NCBI GenBank assembly: GCA_902806065.1 | Contig: CADCVE010000022.1 | Coordinates: 1 to 64,000 of the forward strand | Reading direction: 5' to 3' | Length of the DNA: 64,000 bases | Origin: an uncultured Rubrobacteraceae bacterium | GTDB lineage: Bacteria; Actinomycetota; Rubrobacteria; Rubrobacterales; Rubrobacteraceae | Part shown: positions 6,994-16,883 of the stretch, one piece after another | How positions within the stretch are numbered: the first letter of the stretch is position 1 | Layout of the letters: each line of letters opens with the position of its first letter | Notes under the pieces: generated by a model | The model's database searches: none | Seen by the model: the letters and a program-made list of their open reading frames with translations, nothing else | What the model was told of the DNA's origin: nothing | Program-made: the position numbers and the translations under genes

Positions 6994-8628
6994 TTGATTT
7001 CTCGTGCCGATAAGAGATTAGAGATGCTTGCGCAGAGACAAAAAAAGGCGACCGTGGACCTGATTGTAATATTGGTTCTGGCCGCTTCGGTATTCGTCTT
7101 GGCGATCTTGCTCGACCTGTTCGAGACGTTCGAGAGCTTCTCCCGCCGACACGAATCGTGGAACATGGATGAGATCTTCGTTCTGTTTGTGACTCTCGGG
7201 CTCACCTTTGGCGTATATGCTTGGCGCCGGTGGCGCGACATCAGCAAAGAGATCGAAGCGCGCAAGAAGCTTGAGGACCAGCTTCGACACCAGGCCTTCC
7301 ATGATCCCTTGACGGGCCTGGCGAACCGGGCCTTGTTCGCGGACCGCCTGGACCATTCCCTCGCCCGCTCGAACCGGCGAGAAGGAGGGGTCGCCGTACT
7401 GCTGATGGACCTGGACAACTTCAAGGTGATAAACGACTCCTTGGGCCACGAGGCAGGAGATCAGTTGCTCGTGGCGGCGGCTGAACGATTGAGGGCTTGT
7501 CTGCGGCCCGAAGACACACTCGCACGCCTGGGAGGGGACGAGTTCGCAGTCTTGCTCGAAGACACTGTGAGCGTTTCCGCGGCGAAACCGCTGGCGGACC
7601 GGATCGCGGAAGCGATGCGAGTTCCTTTCGTCCTTCGGAAGCAGGAGGTGTTCGTCTCGTGCAGCATCGGGATTACCTTGAGCACCGGGGAGCAGGGCGA
7701 CCCCGACGACCTGATGCGCAAAGCGGACACCGCGATGTACCAGGCCAAGAAGAGGGGCAAGGCGCAATATGAGGTGTACGACAACAGCATGTCCCTCATA
7801 GCAGATGCGCGCCTAGTACTAGAGAGTGACCTCAGGCGAGCGTTGGAGAGGAACGAGCTGAGGGTCCACTACCAGCCGAAGGTTTCGTTGGAGAACGGCA
7901 ACGTCGTCGGGATGGAGGCGCTGGTACGCTGGGAGCACCCGCGGCGAGGTCTATTGCTACCCGCTGAGTTCATCCCGATCGCCGAGGAAAGCGACCTCAT
8001 TGTCCCTATCGGGCGGTGGGTGTTAGAAGAAGCCTGCCAACAGATGCGGAAGTGGCAAGAGCGTCACCTCAGCGATCCGCCCCTGGTAATGAGCGTAAAC
8101 CTCTCAGCGCGGCAGCTCCAGCCACACGACCTGGCCGAAGAGGTCGCGATGGTCCTGCAAAAAACTGGCTTAGCTCCTCGTAGTCTCGAGCTGGAGATCC
8201 CCGAAAGCGTGCTGGTAGAAGGTACCGAGCACACCATAGCGGTCTTGCAGGAGCTGAAGGCCCTGGGCGTATGGCTAGCTATAGACGACTTCGGGACGGG
8301 TTACTCGTCGCTTTCCTACCTGAAACGCTTCCCGGTGGACATCCTGAAGATCGACCGCTTGTTCATCGAGAAGGTCGGTCAGGATTTCAATGACACGGCG
8401 ATACTCTCCGGAATAATCACCCTCGCGCATACCCTCGGTCTGAAGATGGTCGCCGAGGGCGTGGAGAACGCCGAGCAACGCGCGCTCCTGCAAAGGGTCG
8501 AATGTGACCTGGGCCAGGGCTACTACTTCTCGGAGCCCCTCACGAGCAAAGCCGCGTCGGCCCTTTTAGGGGCGTCCCGCCCCCGCCTGGATTCACACCC
8601 TGCCTGGACCTCGACCGGGACTGAATAG
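6994..8628 (+). CDS. Membrane GGDEF-EAL c-di-GMP protein
   Basis: 544 residues. Two transmembrane helices (about 20-42 and 60-78) are followed by a GGDEF domain with an intact LGGDEF motif and DLDNFKVIND, then an EAL domain with MEALVRW, SVNLSARQL, ELEIPES, DDFGTGYSSL, KIDRLFI, EGVE and QGYYFSEP. All metal-binding and catalytic EAL residues are present, so it could both make and degrade c-di-GMP at the inner face of the membrane. The frame opens with TTG at 6994; ATG 7024 is equally possible and neither has a strong ribosome binding site. No clear partner gene is adjacent. Confidence 0.9.
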   Translation: MISRADKRLEMLAQRQKKATVDLIVILVLAASVFVLAILLDLFETFESFSRRHESWNMDEIFVLFVTLGLTFGVYAWRRWRDISKEIEARKKLEDQLRHQAFHDPLTGLANRALFADRLDHSLARSNRREGGVAVLLMDLDNFKVINDSLGHEAGDQLLVAAAERLRACLRPEDTLARLGGDEFAVLLEDTVSVSAAKPLADRIAEAMRVPFVLRKQEVFVSCSIGITLSTGEQGDPDDLMRKADTAMYQAKKRGKAQYEVYDNSMSLIADARLVLESDLRRALERNELRVHYQPKVSLENGNVVGMEALVRWEHPRRGLLLPAEFIPIAEESDLIVPIGRWVLEEACQQMRKWQERHLSDPPLVMSVNLSARQLQPHDLAEEVAMVLQKTGLAPRSLELEIPESVLVEGTEHTIAVLQELKALGVWLAIDDFGTGYSSLSYLKRFPVDILKIDRLFIEKVGQDFNDTAILSGIITLAHTLGLKMVAEGVENAEQRALLQRVECDLGQGYYFSEPLTSKAASALLGASRPRLDSHPAWTSTGTE

Positions 8629-8730
8629 TAGGCTGCTAGAGAGTCTTGGTTCGTTTGTCAGCGGGTATATAAAAGTGTCCCAAAGCAAACTTCAACGTCC
8701 ATAATCACTTACGTCCGGGAAGGAGATAAC

Positions 8731-8934
8731 ATGGGCATAAATCGCTGGCAGGGCGGGATAGAAAGCCGCAAGTTGAACGAAAAGGAGGCCAAGGCCAACG
8801 ACGTGGATGAGGAGCTCTCCAAGGAGAAGAAGGGAGATTCCTCTTCTCGCCTGGAGGCCTCCGAGGAACCAGGGGAGAACTCAGAGAAACGCAGGGTTAT
8901 TGAGAAGCTCGAAGAGCAAGAACGAAAGGACTAG
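8731..8934 (+). CDS. Small highly charged protein
   Basis: 67 residues, very rich in Glu, Lys and Ser, predicted disordered with a helical C-terminus (RRVIEKLEEQERKD). It is supported by a strong GGAAGGAG site 6 nt before the ATG. The composition resembles small stress or nucleoid-associated disordered proteins, but there is no recognisable family. It stands alone, 100 nt after the GGDEF-EAL gene. Confidence 0.6.
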   Translation: MGINRWQGGIESRKLNEKEAKANDVDEELSKEKKGDSSSRLEASEEPGENSEKRRVIEKLEEQERKD

Positions 8935-9014
8935 CCGCCAAGGTTCTCGTACTAACGGCAAGAGTTCTTAGCCTCTCTGCTGATACTAGCGAAGCTACAA
9001 GCGTGCAGCAAAAG

Positions 9015-9041
9015 GGGCCGGGAGACCGGATCTCCCGGCCC
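9015..9041 (-). terminator. Strong hairpin, terminator of minus-strand gene
   Basis: GGGCCGGGAGA and TCTCCCGGCCC form a perfect 11-bp stem with a 5-nt loop. Read leftward it is followed by CCTTTTGC, a short T tract, so it probably ends the DUF2267 transcript. Confidence 0.7.
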
Positions 9042-9123
9042 AACGACAGCGTACTCCGCATGGCTCAGAGAGGTCGTATGAGAATCTCCGAGTCGGTGAA
9101 GAGGGAATTTTCGTAGAACTACC

Positions 9124-9515
9124 CTATCCTCGGAAGAGAACATTTACCTCCGCTGGTAGTTGCTCCATTACTTTATCTAGTTCGCCATGCGTTACCGCCA
9201 TCCCAAGCACCTGCATCACTGCCGAGGCGTCGTTACGCGCCGTATTGCTATCCACTCCCTCGCGTGCGGCCACGCGCCGGTAGAACTCTTCCAGCGAGAA
9301 TCTTTCGGCGTCTTCGGCTGAATGCTGGAGCGCCGGTTGCAACTCTTCGGGAAGCTGCGCGGCGAGGTCGTTTGCTTCCCCTCTCTGCTAAGGCATTCGC
9401 TCAGCGTCTGTAATACAGCGGTTACATCATTCTCCGCCGCGTGCTGGGTTTCTGTAGTGGCTTGAGTAGCCTCGATCTGCCCCTCCACCCTCCGAAGAAA
9501 TTCCGTGTACTGTAA
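9124..9515 (-). pseudogene. DUF2267 protein gene, start lost and frameshifted
   Basis: Leftward translation gives QYTEFLRRVEGQIEATQ and VTAVLQTLSECLS in one frame, then ANDLAAQLPEELQPALQ, FSLEEFYRRVAAREGVD and HGELDKVMEQLPAEVNVLF in the next, ending at 9124. This is the complete two-repeat DUF2267 pattern of about 130 residues. A one-base indel near 9386 breaks the frame. An excellent AAAGGAGG is followed at the expected distance by TTA (9515-9513) instead of a start codon. Both lesions suggest real inactivation and not one sequencing error. Confidence 0.75.
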
Positions 9516-9888
9516 GGTGCTCCTCCTTTCGTCGGGACGCTTTCCAGATTCGCTGCATACTCAAAACCGGAGAGACCGCAATCCACCGCCAAGAGCAAGA
9601 TGCAACGCGATGTAAGACGAGAGTTCCGAGTAGAACCCTGGTCCTTACTTCTCGCGCGCATGAGAGCCTTGTTTTCGAGAAGACTAGCCCTCTGGGCAGT
9701 TCGGTACATAGAGGCAAGCGACCGGGTAGGCGGAGCCTCGGGACGAGTGTAGGGCCAGAGATGGCAGTGGAGGCCGTGAGGGGCCAGACATCCGTCTTGG
9801 GTAGTGCAGTAGTCGAACCATCGACGCGTAGTCTGACACTTCCCCTGTTGCGCAAAGGTCGGCGCTCGGGTAAGACGAGGCGACCCAG
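9516..9888. other. Intergenic, nothing recognised
   Basis: Several short open frames exist on both strands but none shows a ribosome binding site, a family motif or sustained coding composition. It separates the broken DUF2267 gene from the end of the DoxX-like gene. Confidence 0.5.
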
Positions 9889-10959
9889 TTACCGCGGGCG
9901 TCCACTGTCTCCTACCGACGGGGTGAGCGGCAGCAGCCGCTCGCGCAGCCCTTCGATCCATAGGGAGCGGTTTTTCGGGCCGGTGCCCCAGACCAACAGC
10001 ACCGCCATCACACCGTAAATGGGCAAATGGCCGATCAACTCCTCCCAGGCGAAGAGCGTCAGCGTCAGGTTTATCGGGAACCATGCGACGACGACGACCT
10101 CGCGCACGAAAATCCCCAACGCTATCCACAGTCCCACCAGCAGCTCAACAGCCCCCGCGCACAGTACAAACGCCTCGTCGGGTAGAGGCACGCCCAGAGC
10201 GCCCGTGAAGTTGAGCGGATACTCCTCCAGGAAGGCCAAGCCCAGCGAGATGTTCGCGAACTTCTCGGTGAAGGCGACCAAGGCAAGGCTCAGGCCCACC
10301 CCGATACGGACGGCGGGCACGGCGTATCGCGAGAGCTCCGCCCTGGGCTCCAGGCGCGGGAAGATCAGGCGATCGACCGAGAGTGGACCGCGCCCGGCGA
10401 GCAGGAAAAAGGCCGCGAAGCCCAGGTACAACACATTCTCCAGCATCGGCTCCAGCCCCACCAAGAAGATACCGAAGAACCACAGCAGGCCGAGCGACGC
10501 CGCAGCCACGCGCGTTAGGCCGCCGTAGAAGAGGGCGAGTGCGATACCGGCCTCGGCTAGGCCCAGGAAGTTCGCCCACACGCCGGGCATCTCGTTGTCC
10601 GGGGAGAAGAGCGTCCCCTGCACGCCGTTCACGAGCAGGGGTACGGCGACGTGGATGCCAAGGATTAGGGGTACCAGCCCATAGAGTAAGCTGCGGCCTC
10701 CGTCGGTGGCCCCGAGGGCCTCTGGCTCTGGCAAGAAGCCCCGCCCCCGCGCCCTCCACAGCAGCCCACCCAAAAGGGTCACCAGCAGCACCACCCCAAC
10801 GAACGCCAAGGGCAGCGGCCGGAACAAGAGGTCCCAACGCAGCCCGCCGGCCGGCTCCCCCACGAACCACTTCTCGTGTGCGTGTGCTGGCCCCGCCGAG
10901 GTCCCAATGAGCACGGCGAGAGCCACGGCCCCTAGCGAGAGCTGCCCCAAGATTTTCAT
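9889..10959 (-). CDS. DoxX-like polytopic membrane protein
   Basis: 356 residues from the ATG at 10959, preferred over 10977 because GGGAG lies 5 nt upstream. It has a cleavable-looking signal peptide ending AGPAHAHEKWF and eight to nine transmembrane helices. The C-terminal half (VRIGVGLSLALVAFTEKF to ELLVGLWIALGIFVRE) resembles DoxX-type membrane proteins, which function in thiosulfate:quinone or oxidative-stress chemistry in other bacteria. His-Glu-Lys after the signal peptide could bind metal. No operon partner is evident; the function of this long form is unknown. Confidence 0.7.
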   Translation of the reverse strand: MKILGQLSLGAVALAVLIGTSAGPAHAHEKWFVGEPAGGLRWDLLFRPLPLAFVGVVLLVTLLGGLLWRARGRGFLPEPEALGATDGGRSLLYGLVPLILGIHVAVPLLVNGVQGTLFSPDNEMPGVWANFLGLAEAGIALALFYGGLTRVAAASLGLLWFFGIFLVGLEPMLENVLYLGFAAFFLLAGRGPLSVDRLIFPRLEPRAELSRYAVPAVRIGVGLSLALVAFTEKFANISLGLAFLEEYPLNFTGALGVPLPDEAFVLCAGAVELLVGLWIALGIFVREVVVVAWFPINLTLTLFAWEELIGHLPIYGVMAVLLVWGTGPKNRSLWIEGLRERLLPLTPSVGDSGRPR

Positions 10960-11084
10960 ACTTGCTCCCTTATCCATAGACTCGGTTTTCTAGAAGCCAT
11001 CTTAGCTTGCGTTTTTAGTAACGCGAGGCCAAGCGCCATTCTTACAGGCTACGATAAACCCTCCGATCGGTGCTGTAGTAGGGT

Positions 11085-11755
11085 TCTCTAAGCGGCTTTC
11101 TTGACCGCCAGGCAAGCGCTTCGCGGGTCTCGAAAGCTGCCACTTGGGGCATCCGGGAGAGCGGCCACGGGGTTTCGGCGCACTAGCTGGCATGCCGAGC
11201 GAGGGCAGAAGTGTCGCGAAACTCCTCAACGCCCGAATCAGGGTCAAAGATTGGGCGGCCAACCTCCGCTCCCAGGACAGCCTCCAGTCGGCGACGATGC
11301 TCCTGCCAAGGCGAAGCTGCATGTAGGCGCCAAGCCTAGCCACGTCCAGCGGTCCGCCTGCTCGGGATGCCTGACCCTCGGCATGGTCCACCCGAGCGTC
11401 CCTTACAGGAGCTTCCCGAAGTGCTCCACGTCGAACTTGCGGCGGTACGTGCGCCAAGGAGGCCGAGGTCCGGCCCGCCCTCACCGAACCACCACAGCCA
11501 CAGGACCTTCGGCTTGCAGCGCCTCTGGCCCCACGGCGGACGCTCGACCTCCACCTGAGCGTGCCCTTCACCACTGCGGCGCTCTCGCTACCGCAGCGCT
11601 CGGCTCCGGTCAGGTCTCGGGGTCCTTGCACGAGAACTTCATGCCGTGGATGTAGGGGCGCCCGACGGACTTACTCTCCGGTGACAGCGGGTCGGCGTGG
11701 AACGTTCGGCCGGGGTGCAGGCGCACCAGGAGTCGGGCAGGCAACCTTAGGTCCT
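11085..11755 (-). pseudogene. Decayed DDE transposase (NF041680 type)
   Basis: Pieces in all three leftward frames, in order, read RLPARLLVRLHPGRTFHADP, GRPYIHGMKFSCKDPET, KPKVLWLWWFGEGGPDL, TLGWTMPRVRHPEQADRWTW, LGAYMQLRLGRSIVADWRL and SAPKPRGRSPG. These follow the C-terminal two thirds of the NF041680 transposase family of actinobacteria. At least four frameshifts or stops interrupt it, and the N-terminal third with the first catalytic Asp is gone. Confidence 0.75.
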
Positions 11756-12001
11756 CAACTGAAGACGCACCGGAGAGCAACCGGGATCAAAGACAAACAG
11801 GTGTACTCCCCCTCCGGTCGGTTAGCCGAGTGTGACAGTCTAGAAGTGGAAGTGTGGAATACTCGAATACTCAGACCCTGGAGACTGTCCAAAAGGTTAG
11901 CGAGAGACCTGCCTTCCGAAACGGAGCTGAACCCTGGTCGGCAATGGCGGCACCCCCCTCCCTTATAGGGCAAAAAGTATCCAAAGAGGCTAACGTGAGA
12001 C

Positions 12002-12586
12002 TCATTCCTCATCCTTGCTGTTCTCCTGATCAGCGGTAGCGCTACCTTCGACAGGCACACGTAGGCCATCCAGCAGCCGGGGTACCGCGCAGTAAAAGGC
12101 GGCAGTGAGGGTCAACTCGACGCGTGCCTGCGGGCCGAAATGCTCGTCCAGCGTAGCGTTAACTCGGTCGGGGACGTATCCGTCAACGAGGGCGTCGGTA
12201 AGGGCAAGGGCGGCACGCTCCGCGTCGCTAAAGGCCGGGGAGGTGCGCCACATCGCCAGCTCTGCAACTTGATGCTCGTCGACGCCAGCTTCCGCGGCCA
12301 TAAGGCGGTGCTGATGCCACTCGTATTGTGAGAGCATGCATTGGGCAGTGCGTAAGATGACCAACTCCCGCAATCGACGGGGAGTATCGCAATGCTCACG
12401 TAGCGCCCAGGCGAAGTCGATCCATGCCTCGAGTAGCCGCGGCGCATGCGCCAGAGCCCGGTAGAGGTTCACCCCGGGTGCACCAGCCTTCCCTATACGG
12501 TCGGCAACGTCCTCGGGCAGCGGCGCAAGCGGAATAGCCGTATGGGAATCAGTAGCTGGCCTGCTCCTCTCAGCGCGTTTGTCCAT
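12002..12586 (-). CDS. Carboxymuconolactone decarboxylase/AhpD-like protein
   Basis: 194 residues with the CMD/AhpD helical core: PRLLEAWIDFAWALREH, RRLRELVILRTAQ, and QYEWHQHRLMAAEAG. Families of this fold include gamma-carboxymuconolactone decarboxylases and AhpD peroxidase adaptors. The CxxC redox pair of AhpD is absent; the site reads QYEWHQH, as in the non-redox members. GGAGGG lies 11 nt before the ATG. The gene is isolated, between a transposase relic and an aldo/keto reductase. Confidence 0.8.
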   Translation of the reverse strand: MDKRAERSRPATDSHTAIPLAPLPEDVADRIGKAGAPGVNLYRALAHAPRLLEAWIDFAWALREHCDTPRRLRELVILRTAQCMLSQYEWHQHRLMAAEAGVDEHQVAELAMWRTSPAFSDAERAALALTDALVDGYVPDRVNATLDEHFGPQARVELTLTAAFYCAVPRLLDGLRVPVEGSATADQENSKDEE

Positions 12587-13068
12587 TGTCTAGCACACCC
12601 TCCTCTAACTGGCTTCTGTCAAGCTCGAATGGTAACGGATAAGAGCTCGCGTCCATAGGGGGCGGGTCGCCACTCACGCTTGAGAATGCCACCGTTTCTT
12701 TCCTCCCCAACCCTTTCCCTTAGCGTGGCGGAAAGTATGCGAGTGTAGTTGGGTCAGGAAGCGTATACATTCCCAAAGCCCTGAGCTGCAAAGGCCGTGA
12801 ATTCGTGAAAGCAAAAACACCAGATCGCCTTTCCTCCGGGAGTTTCGGGAAGAGCCCGATCCTATTGCGAATGCCAAGCACGAGGTCAGAACGGTTTCGA
12901 CAATATCGCCCGCAATTCCAGCTTCGGCCCGCGGAGGACGTGCGCCCTTCAGTTTCGCCCTACTGCCCTACGCAGGGGAGTATCCTATGGCGGTTCTCCC
13001 ATGGGATGCGTAGATCCGGGAATTTTGCTCTCGACTGCCGTTTTACACTCGATCCTCCTTATCCTGGG
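12587..13068. other. Intergenic, nothing recognised
   Basis: About 480 bp. Translation of both strands gave no family motif, and no paired promoter elements or hairpin with T tract stood out. Confidence 0.4.
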
Positions 13069-14049
13069 TCACGCGTTGGCACGCGCGATCATGTCGTACG
13101 GGTACGCGTATGACAGGGCGGAGATCTCCTCGAGCGAGTCTAGTTCTCGCTTCTCCAGTGACCATCCGATGACTCCCAGGTTCTTGTCGAGCTGCTCGAC
13201 GTTACGCGCTCCAAGAATGGGCGAGGTTACACCCGGACGATCCTTCACCCAGCTCAGCGCAATCTGCGCGGGTTCCTTGCCGCGGCTGTTTGCTATCTCG
13301 CACACTCGGTCCACAATGTCGAACTTCTCAGGGGTAGCGTGACGCTTCCAGGTGTCGCCCCAGGAGGCCATCCGGGTGTTCTCGGGTGGGGCATCTTCCC
13401 GAGAGTACTTGCCGGTGAGAAAGCCTCCAGCGAGTGGGCTCCACGGGATCACGCCCAGCCCTTCCTCACGGCTGGCCGGGAGTACCTCATGCTCGATATC
13501 GCGTACGACGAGGGAGTATTGGGGCTGGACGCAGTCGAAGCGGGCAAGCCCTTCACGTTCGCTCACACGGACGGATCTCTCTATCTGCCAGCCGGTGAAG
13601 TTGGAGCAGCCGATGTAGCGGACCTTGCCCGCGCGCACCAGATCGTCGAGTGCCGAGAGCGTCTCCTCTATCGGGGTCGAGTCGTCCCAGCAGTGGATCT
13701 GATACAGGTCTATGTAATCGGTGTCGAGCCGCCGGAGGCTAGCCTCGCAAGCCGAGATGATGTGTTTACGAGAAGCACCTGAGTCGTTAGGACCGTCACC
13801 CATCGGAAAGCGAAACTTGGTAGCGAGCACCACGTCTTCACGATAGTCGCGGATAACACGGCCCGTGATCTCTTCGGAGATTCCTCGCGAGTAGACGTTG
13901 GCTGTATCCACGAAGTTGCCGCCAGCCTCGACGAAACGGTCGGTCACACGCTTCGAGGTCTGCTCGTCGGCCTCGTTGCCGAACGTCATGGTCCCCAGGC
14001 AGAGCTCCGAGACCATGAGCCCCGTTCGGCCGAGCTTGCGATATTCCAT
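13069..14049 (-). CDS. Aldo/keto reductase
   Basis: 326 residues, the usual AKR length. The catalytic tetrad is visible: Asp48 and Tyr53 in FVDTANVY, Lys78 in ATKF, His119 in YQIHCWD. The cofactor loop near IPWSPLAGGFLTGKY and SPILGARNVEQL binds NADPH. AGGAGG precedes the ATG. It resembles YajO/Tas-like or AKR11 reductases acting on small aldehydes. It has no close operon partner. A second aldo/keto reductase lies at 26235. Confidence 0.9.
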   Translation of the reverse strand: MEYRKLGRTGLMVSELCLGTMTFGNEADEQTSKRVTDRFVEAGGNFVDTANVYSRGISEEITGRVIRDYREDVVLATKFRFPMGDGPNDSGASRKHIISACEASLRRLDTDYIDLYQIHCWDDSTPIEETLSALDDLVRAGKVRYIGCSNFTGWQIERSVRVSEREGLARFDCVQPQYSLVVRDIEHEVLPASREEGLGVIPWSPLAGGFLTGKYSREDAPPENTRMASWGDTWKRHATPEKFDIVDRVCEIANSRGKEPAQIALSWVKDRPGVTSPILGARNVEQLDKNLGVIGWSLEKRELDSLEEISALSYAYPYDMIARANA

Positions 14050-14395
14050 CGAACCTCCTCTTTAGTCACCCTCCGCGATGGCCGCGGAATGGTCTCCAGT
14101 CTAGGCAAGAATCAGGGGGAACGCTATGAGGACCAGCGGGTAGGCCGAGAGTGGGATGCAAAGGCCACCGCGTTAGTTTGAAGGACAACTACGAGGGCAT
14201 CTAGGATTGCCCCAAACGTCTCGTAGGATAATCGGCGAACTTCTCCTCGGGCAATGTTCCTCTTACCGTAGCCCCCACGCGATAACGCGAGGGAGGTACC
14301 GAGGGCGGAACTCGAGCAAGGGCGGCCCGGGTTGCGCTTTCTTGGTAGCGTGTACCCCTGCCACAAGGCAACGGTCCCGACGAGAGGAGTTCGTT
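14050..14395. other. Intergenic, upstream of a decayed peptidase
   Basis: No gene recognised. GAGAGGAG near 14380 is the surviving ribosome binding site of the pseudogene that follows. Confidence 0.4.
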
Positions 14396-14925
14396 TTGGC
14401 ATCCGAAGTGACGTCTAGAGAATCGGGACGGTTGACAGACGCTCCCAGTCTTGGGGTCGGCACGCACACGACCCGAGGGGATAACCGGCTGCACGGTGAT
14501 GCTCTGTGAGGGTGGGTTTACCGCCACCGGGGATGTCCGGGGCGGGGGACCGGCACTCGAGAGACCGACCTCTTGAACCCGGACTACCTAGTCCAGGAGG
14601 CCTACGCCATCCTGCTCGACTTGGGGAGTGCCTTTGGGCTGGCAGCCACCGAAGGCGTGATGGCCCTCCTGCGGGAGCGAGGAGTAAGCATCGATACGCA
14701 CGTGGCACGAGTGCCATTGTGCCTGCGGCGGTGATGTTCGACCTCCCGGTAGGGCGCCCCGGCGCGTACCCGACCCCCGCCGTGGGCAGAAAAGCAGTCG
14801 AGGCGGCGGCGACGGTGTTCGAGGAGGGGTCCGTGGGGGCCGAAACGGGGGCGACAGAGGGGAAGCTCGCCCGCATGGAGTTAGCCGAAGCTCTCGTCAA
14901 GACGCCAGAGGGTTTGTATGGGTAG
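14396..14925 (+). pseudogene. P1/DmpA-family aminopeptidase, truncated and frameshifted
   Basis: Successive frames read GRLTDAPSLGVGTHT, ITGCTVMLCEGGFTATGDVR, TDLLNPDYLVQEAYAILLD and LGSAFGLAATEGVMALL, then VPAAVMFDLPVGRPGAYP and GSVGAETGATEGKLARM. This is the N-terminal half of the S58 (DmpA/L-aminopeptidase D-esterase) family, self-processing Ntn hydrolases of about 330-380 residues. At least three frameshifts are present and the part containing the autocleavage site and nucleophile is missing, so it is inactive. Confidence 0.8.
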
Positions 14926-15120
14926 GCGACTTTACGTCCACCGCAACCCTTATCATAGGCGCGGCGGAGAGGATAGTATTTTCTACCTCGCCTCGGTGTA
15001 CAGTATCCACATGACTGACATCAAGTTACGCTCTTTGTCGCAAATGCGCAAGGATCTCCTACGCACCGACCCGTCATGCTCATAGACACTACGGCGGCAA
15101 GGTAACTGGGAGGGCGTGCC

Positions 15121-16341
15121 ATGACGAAGGAGGCCACTGCGAGGGCCAAAGCTGGCCATCATCCCCCTTCGCGCGTCTGGGGTGTGCTGCTCGTGGTGGG
15201 GATCGTGCTTCTGGCGGCCAACCTGCGCCCGGCGCTTACAGGCTTGACGCCCTTGATCGGTCAGATCAGAGCGGACACCAGCATATCCTACGGGGTCGCG
15301 GGCCTGCTCACTGCGCTGCCGCTCTTGGCGATGGGGATGCTCTCGCCGATCGCGCCTTGGCTGGCCCGTAGGTTTGGCATGGGGCGCGTACTGCTGGCGA
15401 GTATGCTCGTGCTCGCGGTGGGCATACTGCTACGTTCGGCGGGGGCGCCAGCGGCGCTGTTTTTGGGCACTGCTATCTTAGGGGCGGGGATCGCGGTCGG
15501 CAACGTACTCTTGCCCGCCTTGGTCAAAGGCGAGTTCCCCGAGCGCGTCGGCCTTATGACGAGCACGTACTCCACCGCGTTGGCTACCAGCGCCGCGATC
15601 GCGGCCGGCGCGAGCTTACCGGTTGCGGACCAAGTCGGCATCGGCTGGCGAGGGTCTTTGGCCTTGTGGGCCCTACCCGCGTTCGTGGCCGCCATAGCTT
15701 GGCTTCCCCAGGTCCGGCACGTTCGTCCCGCCAACGCCTCCCCCGCAGCCTCCCAGGTGAGCAGCAGCTTGTGGCGCTCTGCGCTCGCCTGGCAGGTGAC
15801 GCTGTTCATGGGGCTGCAGTCGCTGGGGTACTACGTAGTGCTGACGTGGCTCCCGGAGATCCTTCGGGAGGAGGCGGGGATGAGCGCGGCCCGGGCGGGG
15901 TGGATGCTAGCGCTCGCGCAGGTGGTGAGTATAGCGTCCATATTTCTCGCCCCCGTGCTAGCGGGCAGGAGACCTTCTCAGCACGGAGTCGTCGTGGTAG
16001 CCGTAACCCTGACCGGCGCCGGCGCTTTGGGCCTGCTGGTCGCTGCCAGTACCGCGCCCATCCTCTGGGTCGTGCTCTTGGGGTTCGGTCAGGGAGCGTG
16101 CTTCAGTCTGGCGCTTACGTTCTTTGCGCTGCGTGCTCCCGATTCCAAGCAGGCAGCCGCGCTTTCAGGCATGGCGCAGTCCGTCGGCTACCTGCTGGCC
16201 GCGGTTGGACCGTTCCTTTTCGGAGTCCTGCGCGACGCGACCCGCGCGTGGACTATCCCACTGGCCCTGCTGTTTGCGGTCACGGTGTGCCTCCTGATCG
16301 TGGGCCTCGGCGCCGCCCGCGACGCCCACGTCGGGAGGTGA
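15121..16341 (+). CDS. CynX/NimT-family MFS exporter
   Basis: 406 residues with 12 transmembrane helices. The signature ANLRPALTGLTPLIGQI in helix 1 and the loop PWLARRFGMGRVLL mark the CynX/NimT (cyanate/2-nitroimidazole transporter) branch of the major facilitator superfamily. GGGAGGG precedes the ATG. It lies alone after the P1-peptidase relic. Substrate is unknown; family members include the E. coli YeaN exporter. Confidence 0.88.
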   Translation: MTKEATARAKAGHHPPSRVWGVLLVVGIVLLAANLRPALTGLTPLIGQIRADTSISYGVAGLLTALPLLAMGMLSPIAPWLARRFGMGRVLLASMLVLAVGILLRSAGAPAALFLGTAILGAGIAVGNVLLPALVKGEFPERVGLMTSTYSTALATSAAIAAGASLPVADQVGIGWRGSLALWALPAFVAAIAWLPQVRHVRPANASPAASQVSSSLWRSALAWQVTLFMGLQSLGYYVVLTWLPEILREEAGMSAARAGWMLALAQVVSIASIFLAPVLAGRRPSQHGVVVVAVTLTGAGALGLLVAASTAPILWVVLLGFGQGACFSLALTFFALRAPDSKQAAALSGMAQSVGYLLAAVGPFLFGVLRDATRAWTIPLALLFAVTVCLLIVGLGAARDAHVGR

Positions 16342-16883
16342 CACAGCACACGGGTGGCAGGTGTAAGAGATGCAGGGGATATGCTCTGTGTGCTCTGTGA
16401 GAGGCGGGGGGTTCTGTACAGAAACTCTTACTGGACTAGAAGACGTGGATCACCCCCTGGCCCCCTGGTGTTCCTGCCGTTGACCGCTCCGCCAGAGGTA
16501 GTATCGCACCAGTGATCCCCCTTCAGGATAGTTCGAGAGCTAGCGTACACACCAGGACGGTGGTTCGCGAGAGAGACATGTATCTCTTGCAGCTTTCCAA
16601 ACTAAGTGTCGTACCAAAATCACACAACGATTCTGTGCATGGAGGGAAAGAGGAGGCTCCGTAAGCGTTACGCTCAAGGCGTTCCTTACTTAGTGGATAA
16701 GCTAGTTACTGAACAATATACAGCGGTGATTGGGAGGTAGAGCTAACCCTCGTCTTGAGAGCCGGCGGGCTAGTGGAGATAAGTCACAGGCTCTGCGAAA
16801 CCTGCTGCCAATTCTCACGTAGTAAAGTCTATGCGAGGGGCTCGGCCACAAGTCGGATCGGGTTCGAGAAAGGGGAGGACCAC
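16342..16883. other. Intergenic, nothing recognised
   Basis: About 540 bp with lower GC than neighbouring genes and no convincing frame. A small inverted AGAGA/TCTCT sits near 16570-16588. Confidence 0.4.

Noticed and set aside
9422-10129. 235-codon minus-strand frame overlapping the DoxX-like gene
   Set aside because: Lies mostly in a region without coding signal and overlaps a membrane protein gene with clear helices and RBS.
11002-11631. 210-codon minus-strand frame as an intact gene
   Set aside because: Only the C-terminal part carries transposase motifs; the N-terminal residues come from a neighbouring frame of the same decayed transposase.
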